Shown: positions 1 to 7,967, counted from the first letter of the stretch. The stretch is 27,605 bases of DNA from Bolinopsis microptera (GCF_026151205.1 NW_026971858.1:1-27605), one strand, 5' to 3'. Notes: generated by a model from the sequence alone, not told the origin. Translations and numbers: made by a program.

Positions 1-141
1 GGGGGGGACCATCCGTGTGATGCAAACTTCAATGTAATCAACCAAGATGTTTTGTGTGTTTTTGAGAATGATATTGACATCGGGGATTACGAATGTGTAT
101 TTCTGAGGACTGGAGGAAGAGCTGAACTTGGTCTAAAAAAG
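1..141 (+). CDS. partial exon, immunoglobulin-like domain
   Basis: Frame 1 is open from the window edge to a splice donor (AAG|GTAGTA) at 141/142 and encodes about 47 residues. Two cysteines lie upstream and the segment ends with D-I-G-D-Y-E-C-V-F-L, which resembles the D-x-G-x-Y-x-C signature of the F strand of immunoglobulin-like domains. The exon ends in phase 0 and joins in frame to the exon at 316. The run of seven G at the window start is suspicious, so the first codons may be an artefact. The role is unknown; a secreted or cell-surface recognition or adhesion protein would fit an Ig fold, but that is inference from one motif. Confidence 0.5.
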
Positions 142-315
142 GTAGTAGTTCAATAATTATTTGAAAATACAATAGCTGGGATTTGAGTTATCACTTGCAG
201 AGCAATCTTTTGCTCTAGGTGCACACTATATCTGCAAATTAATGCCACAATGTCTTTTTCGGCTTCAAGCTAAGCTTATCAGTGGTTTTTGCCAAATTGA
301 ACTGAAATCAACCAG

Positions 316-421
316 GTGTCGGTGCAAATAGACGGTATAGAGACACACACAATTGTTCCTCAAGGCCGTGCAACCTATATAAGTCTGGACGATGGTGAAA
401 CCAAAAAGTTCTGTAAATCTG
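316..421 (+). CDS. internal exon continuing the immunoglobulin-like gene
   Basis: An AG acceptor (ACCAG|GTG) at 315/316 and a consensus donor (G|GTAAGA) at 421/422 bracket 106 nt. The exon is open in the phase set by the previous exon and ends in phase 1, a common phase at the ends of Ig domain exons. It encodes about 35 residues, beginning V-S-V-Q-I-D-G-I and ending F-C-K-S-G, with a segment of polar residues (L-D-D-G-E-T-K-K) between. The intron at 142-315 is short (174 nt) and AT-rich. I do not recognise the protein. No following exon could be assigned before the minisatellite, so the gene probably continues through a repeat-filled intron or is truncated. Confidence 0.45.
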
Positions 422-539
422 GTAAGACTAAAACCCCTTTCGTACCCTCAAACGTCTCTTATTTTTAGCATTTCTGATAAATTCATGTACATAATGATAT
501 TATTCTGATTTCCAATCCAACCTCATATAGTAAAATCTA

Positions 540-900
540 CTTCTAGTTTCCTTCAATTCTGCTACCTCCACTCTAGCTCTATCTAGAAATCTCTGAATGC
601 TACTTCCTGCTCTATCTAGCTTCCACCAACTGCACCCAATAATTGTTGCTATGTTACCACTAGCACCTGCAAATTCTAGCCCTATCCAGCAACCTCAGAC
701 TTACTCCTACTCTGTTCAGCTATCACCAGCATGCTTGCAAATTCTAGCCCTATCCAGCAACCTCAGACTTACTCCTACTCTGTTCAGCTATCACCAGCAC
801 TTGCAAATTCTAGCACTATCCAGCAAGCTCAGACTACTTTCTGCTCTATCCAGCTAACACTAGCAAACTGTACTCACAAATTTTAGCTTCTTCTAGCTAC
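540..900. repeat. minisatellite, unit about 66-68 bp
   Basis: The phrase TGCAAATTCTAGCNCTATCC recurs at 668, 736 and 802, giving periods of 68 and 66 bp. Each unit continues with a CAGCAACCTCAGACTTACTC-type stretch and CTGTTCAGCTATCACCAGCA. More degenerate pieces (CTACCTCCACTCTAGCTCTA and similar) extend from about 553 to 900. Similar words (GCTACCTCCAGGCTCCAGCTAGCC) reappear after the LINE at about 1978-1999, so the LINE landed inside this repetitive tract. The 86-codon open frame across the array only follows the repeat and is not a gene. Confidence 0.8.
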
Positions 901-908
901 TTCGGGCT
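897..908. repeat. target-site duplication, left copy, of LINE A
   Basis: CTACTTCGGGCT here is repeated exactly at 1903-1914. The two copies flank LINE A immediately outside its T-rich (poly-A on minus) end and its 5' truncation point. Confidence 0.88.
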
Positions 909-1902
909 TTTTTTCTTTCTTTTTTAAGAGAGGCTGGGCCAAGAAAGCCCACGAGAGGATAGCATTGAGATGCTCTGCCTACCTCTGGAGTTTGGCAACC
1001 CTGGTGAAGGTTGCCGGTGAAATCAGAGTGACTGATGGAGGATGGTGTAAAGAGTGACATGAGTCAAGATGATACGCTTAAGTGCCAGCTGGGTTTGGAA
1101 AAGAAAAAAGAGACGAGACAGCAAAAGAGCTAGCACTCTAAGTCACCCCAGTCTGATCCAGCTCTTCGGGCACAATTAAGCGTTTGGTGCGGTTTGCGAA
1201 ATTGACAATCGTGGTGATGTGTTGTTTGTCGAATATGTCATTGACAGAGAGGTAGTAGTCCTGGAAATATTGACCTCTAATTTGGGCAATAGCCGGACAC
1301 TGTCCAAGGAAGTGTGAGACAGTTTCCTCTCCGTCGCCGCACATAGGACAATTGCGCTGGTGTTTGATTTGCTAATGGTGTGAAGGTGTTTGTTTAAGCC
1401 GCAGTGTCCCTGCAGTTCTGTAGTCTAGTCTGTTGTTGATGAGTGTAGTGTTGAGGTTTTTGATAATATTGGCGTGCTTGTGGCCGAATATCAGTTTGGT
1501 GTGTCTGGTACCATCAGTTAACCAATTTTCCTGATTTAGTCTGTTGACTTTGTTGTCGATTTGTCGTTTGATGTAGGATTGCGGAATTGGACACTTCAAA
1601 ATAGATTCACTGATAATACCAAGCTTGGCCAGCTCATCTGCTTTTTCGTTCCCCCACAAACCGTTCCCCCTCACTGGCGTAACAATCTCTTGTAGTTCTA
1701 CTCCGCGTTGATAGCGCAGAGATAGCTTGTATAGATGATAGACTGTCAGATCATATGATGATGTGTGTATTTGTGTAGTTAGAGAGATATTTGCAAGCTT
1801 CCATGATAGCGGTGAGCTCTGTTTGGTAAACAGTGCAATAATCAGGGTGCTTGAATGATCTTTCTTCAAGGGTGGTGTTATTGTTGGCAGTTGTGATGAT
1901 AT
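909..1902 (-). mobile_element. LINE A: 5'-truncated non-LTR retrotransposon with RNase H
   Basis: This is a minus-strand element of about 994 bp bounded by a perfect 12 bp target-site duplication. Its 3' end is the A-rich tract read on minus from about 930 to 909. It carries the decayed C-terminus of an ORF2 with an RNase H domain and a terminal Cys-Cys-His-Cys motif, an arrangement known from I/Jockey-group LINEs. The 5' end is cut inside RNase H, downstream of its first catalytic motif, as expected from incomplete target-primed reverse transcription. A noisy second family member with more of the 5' side lies at 19,323-21,420. It sits in the minisatellite, downstream of the Ig-like exons and in the opposite orientation. 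Confidence 0.88.
1138..1880 (-). pseudogene. ORF2 C-terminus of LINE A (RNase H and CCHC), broken
   Basis: Read on minus, the frame starts with N-T-T-L-E-E-R-S and Y-Q-T-E-L-T-A-I-M-E-A, the RNase H helix that carries the catalytic Glu. An in-frame TGA follows at 1751-1753, then S-D-S-L-S-S-I-Q-A-I, where the second Asp of RNase H lies. A frame change with apparent loss of sequence follows, and the domain closes with G-N-E-K-A-D-E-L-A-K. Next come an in-frame TAG at 1372-1374 and the finger CPMCGDGEETVSHFLGQC (C-x2-C-x8-H-x4-C). The frame ends at 1138. Two stops and a shift make it non-functional. In an intact element the product would help reverse transcription and integration of its own RNA. 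Confidence 0.85.
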
Positions 1903-1914
1903 CTACTTCGGGCT
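1903..1914. repeat. target-site duplication, right copy, of LINE A
   Basis: Exact copy of 897-908 (CTACTTCGGGCT), directly next to the 5' truncation point of the minus-strand LINE. No mismatch between the copies suggests a fairly recent insertion, although the coding frame is already broken. Confidence 0.88.
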
Positions 1915-2893
1915 ACATCCATCCTTATTCAGTTGGTTGAGCACTCTCAAATTCTATTTGTTTTTACCTAATTCATGCTACCTCCAGGCTCCAGCTAGCC
2001 ATGGAAAGAGCTTCTGAATGTGTTCATGCTGAACATTTTGCTGTGCTGCAAGTAAAGTGTCTGTAAGACTTTTTTAGCCCATGATACCAAAATTAAGTAC
2101 ATGTTTGATGTTACTATTTTAGGATGCACGAAAGTTAAAACAGTTTTTAATGAATATCTCCTAAACTAAGCACTATAAACCCTATGTTGCTGTATAGCTT
2201 GTATGTAAATGTGGCCTCAGCAGTTAGTTTGAGCTAAAAGAAAGGCCTCTACAACGTTAAGAAGCCGAGATACAAAAGTCATACATTTGCGCCTGAGGGT
2301 AATTTAGAAATTTTCCCGGCCCTAGGGTTGGAACTACTGATAGAAACGCGTTTCTGTTCGATCCCTGATCCTAACAGTGAACAGGTAATGGACTGTATAA
2401 ATGAGATAATATTACTTTAAAGGGATCATGAAGTGTCCCCGACTTAATCGTCAAAACATTTCACATATACTATCACATAGAAACACTAATATAACAATAG
2501 GGCTCGGAATTCCCAGATTCGTAACTTAATTATGTCGCGTGAAATCGATACAGGAAGATCGCCCTAATTTGTTGGATAGTGGCTAACTGTCAGACACCGC
2601 AATAGAAACAGTGTTAAAATGCACATTTTTATTCATGTACTGTGGCGCCAATTTAATTGATAAAATCTTCAAATTAACGACACTTGATGGATTTGACTTT
2701 TATCTTTCGAAAATTGTGGTTGTATAATGTGCATAATATACACAAGCATCAAATAATTGTCTTATAAGTTTACGTACTGCTGTGTAATGTTGTAGGAAGA
2801 AAAACATTCAATTACCAAACGCTAAATAACAATACACGTTAGAAAGAGCCTATTACTTAAAATAACCTTAAATTATAAATAGTTTTTTCTTGA
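1915..2893. other. AT-rich non-coding stretch without recognised gene
   Basis: The first about 90 bases resemble minisatellite words of the tract before LINE A. The rest shows no long open frame, splice pattern or RNA gene that I can support. A perfect 14 bp palindrome, AGAAACGCGTTTCT, lies at 2342-2355. It is probably intron or intergenic sequence. Confidence 0.6.
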
Positions 2894-2902
2894 TACAAAC
2901 AT
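2894..2902. repeat. probable target-site duplication, left copy, of LINE B
   Basis: TACAAACAT here is repeated at 3641-3649, immediately after the (GTATCCTT)n tail of LINE B. Nine matching bases are short for a LINE duplication, but the position fits both ends exactly. Confidence 0.65.
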
Positions 2903-3438
2903 CTAAGCTCTCCACCCAAATCAGTCATAACATGAGGGAAGAATTCGTGAATACCTGGAAAGCTGCCAAGGCCTCCTCGCCAAAACTAGAATTCTATAAC
3001 TTAATTAAACATGATTTCGAACCAGAGGCATACCTACGAATTATCAAAATACCGGATGTTCGAAAAAGTCTGACAAGGTTTCGTATCAGCTGCCACAACC
3101 TCTACATCGAAAGGGGCAGATACGAAACCCCCCTCGTACCAAGAGAAGAACGTTGGTGCACCTACTGCTTTTTCAGCAAAGGGCTCAAGCCTATTGAGGA
3201 CGAAAGTCATGTATTGATTGACTGTTTGCTCTACTCCTCAGTTAGGGAAAAATTCAATTTCCATCCCCTAAACATTACTGACCTAGTCGGTTTGCTCTCC
3301 AACAAAACTCTAGATCCTACCACACTCACTGCCACAGCAAGAGCAATCCATTCAATTCTCTCTGTGAACGAAAATTATACAGCCTACTATAAGAGCCCAG
3401 ATTTCCACTCAAATACTGGCAAGTGCATAATGCTATAG
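2903..3438 (+). CDS. ORF2 C-terminal fragment of LINE B
   Basis: An uninterrupted frame of about 178 codons runs from the truncation point to TAG. Visible features are R-F-R-I-S-C-H-N-L followed by I-E-R-G-R-Y, then W-C-T-Y-C and D-E-S-H-V-L-I-D-C, giving C-x2-C-x13-H-x4-C, and the usual L-Y-S-S-V-R-E-K-F after it. This order (a loop ending in E-x-G-R-Y, then a Cys-Cys-His-Cys finger) is the common tail of LINE reverse transcriptases; the polymerase and endonuclease domains are missing. The frame has no natural start: it is open through the left duplication because of 5' truncation. Absence of stops suggests a young insertion. It is not expected to be expressed as a useful protein. Confidence 0.78.
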
Positions 3439-3589
3439 GACCTTAAAATAAGATTGAACCATACAAACTCGATTTATCTATTTTTCTAAAACTAGCATTA
3501 TATAACATTTCTAAATTATCCCTACACACTTGTAAATAATTAGAATTGTGTAACTTAAATTATTTCAGAATTACAACTATTGTGTACTC

Positions 3590-3595
3590 AATAAA
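3590..3595 (+). promoter_or_regulatory. polyadenylation signal in LINE B 3' UTR
   Basis: AATAAA lies about 150 bp after the stop codon and about 15 bp before the octamer tail, a position consistent with 3'-end formation of the element's RNA. Confidence 0.5.
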
Positions 3596-3610
3596 GTAAT
3601 TATCACTTTT

Positions 3611-3640
3611 GTATCCTTGTATCCTTGTATCCTTGTATCC
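3611..3640 (+). repeat. GTATCCTT tandem repeat at the 3' end of LINE B
   Basis: Three full GTATCCTT units and a final GTATCC directly abut the right target-site duplication, marking the true 3' end of the element. Confidence 0.85.
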
Positions 3641-3649
3641 TACAAACAT
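3641..3649. repeat. probable target-site duplication, right copy, of LINE B
   Basis: TACAAACAT, identical to 2894-2902, starts immediately after the last base of the octamer tail. Confidence 0.65.
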
Positions 3650-4130
3650 TTACTTGTTAAGTTCATGGCAAAATATGTCCATCATCGGTTCCGATACTGA
3701 TAAAACCCGTATACCTTGATCCATCTGTGTTTGGAAACTTTTCCCGGATCGCCGACACAACACATGATGGAAGTACGTATCGAACCTTTCTATCCAATTG
3801 CAAAGCTTGAGCTACTATACTCTGAAAACACGTGCCGCAGTCGACAACAAACGCGAAAATTTGTAACAGCTCTGACTTAGTTATTAATTCTTTAATTGGA
3901 AGATAAGACTTTTATCTACGGGGTACAGACTACGGATACATATGTTAGGTTCGTGTTTACACATTACACGTTATTCAAGAAAGCACACATTCGCAAGCTT
4001 TAAAATACAAAGACCGTACAGAACGAAAGTAAACAAATTGAACACTGGTCGTGCTACATTCAAATTCCATAAAGTGAGCTGTCTTTAATTGCTTGTAGGA
4101 ACTAGATTAATCGCTGTACACCAAATTTAG
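3650..4130. other. non-coding stretch without recognised feature
   Basis: Moderately AT-rich sequence with frequent stops in all frames. I see no repeat unit, splice-bounded exon or RNA gene in it. Confidence 0.5.
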
Positions 4131-4138
4131 GAAGATAT

Positions 4139-4420
4139 GTGAAATATAATGGTTTAAACCTGATGGTAATCTTGTCCGTTCAACAAAAAAACCAACAGAA
4201 AACTTGTTATGGACAATTAAAATCAGGCGTTTTTACACATGTCGTATATGCTCTCCCGTCACCTACACCTTGGAAAAATGTAATTGATATACCCCATATT
4301 ATCTCAGCTTGTGAAGCAATTACGACGGAGCTATTTTGGGATTGTGGCAGAATTACTAAGCCTAGCTCACTACCCAAGTTTCGAGAGTTTTTGAAGAATT
4401 CGCAAATTGACACTTCATGA
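4139..4420 (+). pseudogene. decayed C-terminal tail of a third LINE
   Basis: A 93-codon frame runs to a TGA at 4418-4420. One frame reads G-V-F-T-H and later I-P-H-I-I-S-A-C-E-A. The overlapping frame supplies C-R-I-C-S-P-V-T in between. Combining the two frames gives the T-H...C-x2-C...H-x4-C layout of LINE ORF2 tails, and the frame closes with L-P-K-F-R-E-F-L-K-N, similar in style to the last helix of such proteins. A frameshift in the middle would explain the split. Poly-A and target duplications were not found. An unrelated chance frame is the alternative. Confidence 0.4.
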
Positions 4421-5010
4421 TCTCTTTAAGCTAACAAGATAACTATGAACTAAAAATTTCTATTTCAGGCTAGGTGATAACCGGAGTTGAAAATGATGTA
4501 GGTGCATGGTCATCGTAGTCAAACATTGTTCAATCGTACAACCGTCAAAAAATATGGGGAAAATGAAGAAAACTGTTCAAATTTTATATTTATGCATGAT
4601 TTTAAAACGTTATTTTTTAGTTTTTAAATTGCATGGCAAAAATTGGCATCTAATTCGCAACACTTTTGTGGCGGCATTGTAGTGACATTATTGCATATTG
4701 ACTTCTTTTAAGTTATGTCTTATTGCTGTCGTAAGTTATGTCTTATACTTATAGTTACTGCTTATCGTATTTTTCCTATAGCGAAAATATTTACTCACTC
4801 ATCATATTTTATCGTGTTTAATTCTGTGAATCTACTGTTAATAATTGGAAAGAGAAAATGCTGACATTATGCAACAGACTGTTAGTTAGTTTACTAATTA
4901 TAAGATATGAAATAGAAAACTTAGTGTAAGACACAACGCTCAGTTGAAACGTTAATAATCTACAAATAAAGGTGGACCGAAATACACTAATAAAACCTAG
5001 GTCTGGATAC
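4421..5010. other. AT-rich stretch with minor direct repeats
   Basis: No gene recognised. TAAGTTATGTCTTA occurs twice about 22 bp apart near 4709 and 4731. The remainder is AT-rich and has stops in every frame. Confidence 0.5.
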
Positions 5011-5017
5011 TTATTAT

Positions 5018-5265
5018 AGGCTCCACGAGAGCATGCTTACTGCTCTCGAAACATGATCATGCCTGGTTAGCCAGGAGAACCGGGCTAGCACTTACCTCGA
5101 TCACGTCCTCCTTTAGGTCTCACCAGGGTCCGGGATCGTACAGTTCCACTAATATAGTGACACCCAACTGGTTACTGTGCCTCGCCGAGCTGCGATGAAT
5201 TGACATCGTCAATTAAAGTACAGGAATCCGCGAAGTTAAATGTTAAAGTTACAAATTTTTGATCG
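5018..5265. other. hairpin-rich segment, possible structured RNA or repeat
   Basis: Several good stems lie close together in sequence less AT-rich than its surroundings: CGAGAGCA/TGCTCTCG (perfect 8 bp arms, near 5027-5049), TAGCC/GGCTA around 5067-5090, CACTA/TAGTG near 5150, and AATTGAC/GTCAATT (3 nt loop) near 5197-5213. On plus, an ACAAATTTTTGATCGG stretch near 5250 resembles an Sm-protein binding site. On minus, the block has GAG|GTAAGTG near 5095, like a splice donor, followed by two stems, a layout reminiscent of spliced-leader RNAs. No known snRNA, 5S or tRNA sequence matches. It may equally be a short interspersed repeat. Confidence 0.25.
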
Positions 5266-5644
5266 GCCCAAAATGCAATAAGACTTTTCTGGAGATTTTG
5301 AGATAACTAAAATTTCCCCCTGGGGAGAAAATGTTATTTTTACAAAACAAACATTTTGCAAAAAACCGGAGGGGAAGCTAAGTCGCTAACTCTTTTACTT
5401 TCAAAGTTAGGTCCCATCGATTCAGTAAGGTTTTGTTCCTGGGGAAATGCAAAGGGCTTTAGCTTTAGCTATTATTTGGTTAGAGCAATAGAGCAAATTG
5501 CAATTGCATATATTACAAATAAATTTAATCAGCATCAAATATAATATCAACAATTATCAATCATTGTAAAACTAAATTATCTGGAATTTTGGGTCTAGTA
5601 ATTAACAAATATGTCATGTAACTTGCTTTATCCAAAGCCCTCTT
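5266..5644. other. stretch with one unassigned 62-codon frame
   Basis: A plus-strand frame at 5356-5544 is open, but its start is not supported by any signal and its product resembles nothing I recognise. It runs into AT-rich sequence. I do not call it a gene. No repeat or RNA feature was seen in the rest. Confidence 0.4.
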
Positions 5645-5900
5645 CTCCACAGGAGGAGCAAAGTGCAAAGAAACTGCCACAAACTGCTAGATCTTGCTTG
5701 CACTTGCAGTGGCGCGCGACCGCTGAAGGCGGACAGGATTCTATTAAACTAATTGCGAAACAAGTGCGTCACGCAGTACGCGTAGACTCATGGCTAGGTA
5801 AAACATTGTATCACGTTGCAACCCCCACGGTCGTTTTATTTGACTTTATCGTCCTGACGATACAGGGGGAGCCGCGCACTTCGTGCGCGGCGGATCTTAC
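5645..5900 (+). repeat. GC-rich interspersed repeat, copy 1
   Basis: It starts near AGGAGGAGCAAAGTGCAAAG and AACTGCCACAAACTGC, continues through GCAGTGGCGCGCGACCGC, AAACAAGTGCGTCACGCAG and TACGCGTAGACTCATGGCTA, and is followed by two perfect hairpins, ATCGTC/GACGAT at 5848-5861 and CCGCGCAC/GTGCGCGG at 5872-5890. The same words recur in diverged form at 6030-6290. No protein-like frame is conserved between the copies, so it looks like a non-autonomous mobile or SINE-like repeat. The class is undetermined. Confidence 0.65.
5872..5890. other. perfect hairpin inside repeat copy 1
   Basis: CCGCGCAC and GTGCGCGG pair over 8 bp around a TTC loop, just after a 6 bp stem at 5848-5861. Hairpins near a terminus occur in Helitrons, but no CTRR end follows at the expected spacing, so I leave the class open. 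Confidence 0.6.
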
Positions 5901-6029
5901 AACGTATGACAAGTGAAACATTGAACATGTAACTGTAAGATAACAATTAAATAGATTCTGTGCACGGCGCTTACTTGCCGCCTGGGGACCTCAGGCTATC
6001 ATGTTCATTAAAATATGGAGATTCGGCGG

Positions 6030-6290
6030 AATGACAGGCTGAGCGCGGCCCAGTAAGGCGCTTACTTGCTCTAACCAGAGACCTCTCTCTTGCAGTAGCG
6101 CGCGACGCCGCGACCGCCGAAGGCATATATTCTACTTGTGAAACAAGCGCGTTACGCAGTACGCGTATACACATGGCTATGTGAAAATACATTGCAAAAT
6201 AAATTATCTCGATTCATGAAGTTTGAAAGAAGTTACCGCAATCACAGGAGGAGCAAAGTGCAAAGAAACTGTCACTAACTGCTACAAACT
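6030..6290 (+). repeat. GC-rich interspersed repeat, copy 2
   Basis: GCAGTAGCGCGCGACGCCGC, then AAACAAGCGCGTTACGCAG, TACGCGTATACACATGGCTA and GAGGAGCAAAGTGCAAAGAA match copy 1 with substitutions and small indels, in the same orientation but with block order changed: the GGAGGAGCAAAG block precedes the GCGCGCGAC block in copy 1 and follows it here. A word of this region, GGCGGAATGACAGG (about 6025), also occurs inverted near 7771-7786. The copies suggest tandem duplication with later rearrangement. Confidence 0.6.
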
Positions 6291-6530
6291 GCCACTAACT
6301 GCCACAAACTGCCACTAACTGCCACAAACTGCCACTAACTGTTACAAACTGCCACTAACTGCTACAAACTGCCACTAACTGCCACTAACTGCCACTAACT
6401 GCTACAATCGCGCCCACGCACTGCGCGCGCAGTTTGCAGCAGTTAGTGGCAGTTTGTAGCAGTTAGTGGCAGTTTGTAGCAGTTAGTGGCAGTTTGTAGC
6501 AGTTAGTGGCAGTTTTCTGCAGTTGCGCCG
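6255..6530. repeat. large hairpin of a 10 bp tandem unit (GCCACWAACT)
   Basis: About 6271-6405 consists of direct repeats of GCCACTAACT, GCCACAAACT and GCTACAAACT. About 6429-6518 is the reverse complement (AGTTAGTGGC, AGTTTGTAGC and so on). Between them is a short GC-rich centre, CGCGCCCACGCACTGCGCGC. The whole can fold into a stem of about 90-130 bp. The unit is a seed already present as one and a half copies after AAGAAACTG in repeat copy 1 (about 5668-5688), so the array probably grew from it by slippage and inversion. The hairpin is also present, in noisy form, at 27,160-27,475. Confidence 0.88.
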
Positions 6531-6737
6531 AGCCTTTTAGCAATTTGTCTTTGGCGCCTTACATGCCACATGACTTATTGACATTGTATAATTGGTCTAA
6601 AAACAATTTTGTATTATTAGAAAATATATGAATTTGGGACAAAATAATTTACTATCGAAGGAAACAAATATTAACTTTTTGACAAGAAAAGCGATTACCA
6701 ACTAGTACTACAGTTACACAAACACCATAGTTGTTAC

Positions 6738-6812
6738 GGACGTCCTGGACGAACTTTAAAAAGGTGCCGAACTGGACGAATTTTTTAACGAAATAGACGA
6801 ACTTTAACCGAA
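6738..6812. repeat. dispersed direct repeat, copy 1 (GGTGCCGAACTGGACGAA)
   Basis: CCTGGACGAACTTTAAAAAG and GGTGCCGAACTGGACGAA are followed by further GACGAACTTTAA-type words. The core of 21 bases recurs at about 7123-7143, 360 bp downstream in the same orientation. The unit has an internal theme GACGAAYTTT. No coding frame is maintained. Confidence 0.65.
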
Positions 6813-7084
6813 CTTTAACTTTACTAAGATCACTAAGATCACATATGCTATAGATTATTTATATAACAATGATAAGTTGTGAGCTGTTGCTATAATTGAT
6901 GCTTAATTGTAATCTGTGAACCAGCTCTGTTTATATTGAAGTACTAGTCATGATCTGTTGTTGATCTAGTTTTTTTTTTCAATACAAGTATGTATAACTA
7001 TCTAACTGTATCATTTGTTTACAAGTGTAATAGTGATCGCACCTAAGCCATTCATTATAAAATCAAAACATATGCCAAGAAAAT

Positions 7085-7175
7085 TTACGCAACGAATTTT
7101 CACGAATTTTCACGAATTTTTTAAAGGTGCCGAACTGGACGAACTTTTCGCATTTCTTCGACGAACTTAACAACT
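7085..7175. repeat. dispersed direct repeat, copy 2, with 11 bp triplication
   Basis: Three CACGAATTTT-type units precede AAAGGTGCCGAACTGGACGA, which repeats the core at 6758-6780. A downstream CGACGAACTTAACAAC also resembles copy 1. The 260 bp between the copies is AT-rich with no gene seen. Confidence 0.65.
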
Positions 7176-7471
7176 ATGACAAACACTGCATGGCAATACG
7201 ATTACAAATTGTTTAAATGTTAAATCCGGGTATCGCTATTATAGTATTGTGCTATTGTGCCAAAATTACAATATTATATGGTCAATCGTAATCATTTGCA
7301 ATTTGGAAGACCCCTCTGCTGATATGTAAACGACTCCTTATACTAACTTGATTGTAGCAAACCGCGTGATGTTTATTGATCATCAGTTCGATAGGACGAT
7401 AGTTATGAGAAAAGCTACAAAACTACAATTTCCATTACCAAAGTTTTAGAACTAAACGCTTGATTGAGGGT

Positions 7472-7624
7472 TCAGAACTTTATTTGAATAACAGGGCCTC
7501 CCACGGATTGAACAGTTTTGTGCGGAGAAAGAAGTGAAGAGAGTACGAAGCCAAAGAGTTCTCCGACAATTATTCCAGCCAGCCTCGCCGCAGCAACGCC
7601 AACAGCAAGCAGGGACTTATCCAT
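7472..7624 (-). CDS. short frame with a hydrophobic segment, unassigned
   Basis: On minus, an ATG at 7624-7622 opens a 50-codon frame ending at TGA (7474-7472). Residues about 5-32 are strongly hydrophobic (A-V-G-V-A-A-A-R-L-A-G-I-I-V-G-E-L-F-G-F-V-L), like a membrane helix pair or a signal anchor. The same sequence is recognisable in the right arm near 25,540-25,720, so it is shared by both duplicates, although the noise hides its frame there. It may be an exon of a longer minus-strand gene or a chance frame. There is no homology that I can name. Confidence 0.2.
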   Translation of the reverse strand: MDKSLLAVGVAAARLAGIIVGELFGFVLSSLLSPHKTVQSVGGPVIQIKF

Positions 7625-7967
7625 GCAACATATATATTATATAAGTATATACAACGCTGACCCAGAATGGACATGCCACGGTACCACTATAATATTTGCT
7701 TCGATTCTCCGTGATACTGATAGCACTAGCAGTAGCAGAATTTGCTGCTTGTAATTCCTGGGCGTTGCTGAACCTGTCATTCCGCCCTATCTGCTATAGA
7801 CATATTTTTAATCGCCATAATATGTTCAATGTTAAATCAATGTGTTTAACTTAATAAATGCAAAAGCCTGAGCGAGGTTACCCAGGTAAATTAATCTTTG
7901 CAAGTTGAATTTGCGTTTCTGAAACTACTCTCTGCACTGGTAATTGTATTTAAAAGGGAACACAAAA

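Larger units (their letters stand above)
2903..3640 (+). mobile_element. LINE B: 5'-truncated non-LTR retrotransposon with octamer tail
   Basis: This element of about 738 bp lies between two TACAAACAT copies. It contains an open C-terminal ORF2 piece up to a TAG at 3436-3438, then an AT-rich 3' UTR with AATAAA at 3590-3595, and ends in tandem GTATCCTT units instead of poly-A. Short 3' tandem repeats in place of poly-A are known from several LINE groups such as CR1, L2 and I-like elements. The protein features differ from LINE A, so it is a different family. The exact clade cannot be settled by eye. Confidence 0.8.

Noticed and set aside
597-857. 86-codon open frame on plus
   Set aside because: It follows the 66-68 bp tandem repeat, and its amino-acid pattern simply repeats with the DNA unit.
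4207-4413. 68-codon minus-strand frame
   Set aside because: Mirror of the plus-strand LINE-like tail at 4139-4420, which has the recognisable Cys and His pattern.
5018-5265. U1 snRNA, 5S rRNA or tRNA gene
   Set aside because: Isolated words (CTTACCT, GATCACG, GCCTGGTTAG) are similar, but the order, spacing and stems of those RNAs are not reproduced.
5821-5910. Helitron 3' end
   Set aside because: A strong hairpin is present, but no CTRR terminus follows it at the usual spacing and the second copy lacks the hairpin.
6255-6530. CRISPR-like array
   Set aside because: Units are contiguous 10-mers without spacers, the second half is inverted, and the host is an animal-type genome.
7518-7754. 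78-codon plus-strand frame
   Set aside because: Low-complexity Ser/Ala/Thr composition, overlapped by a more protein-like minus frame; no signals support it.
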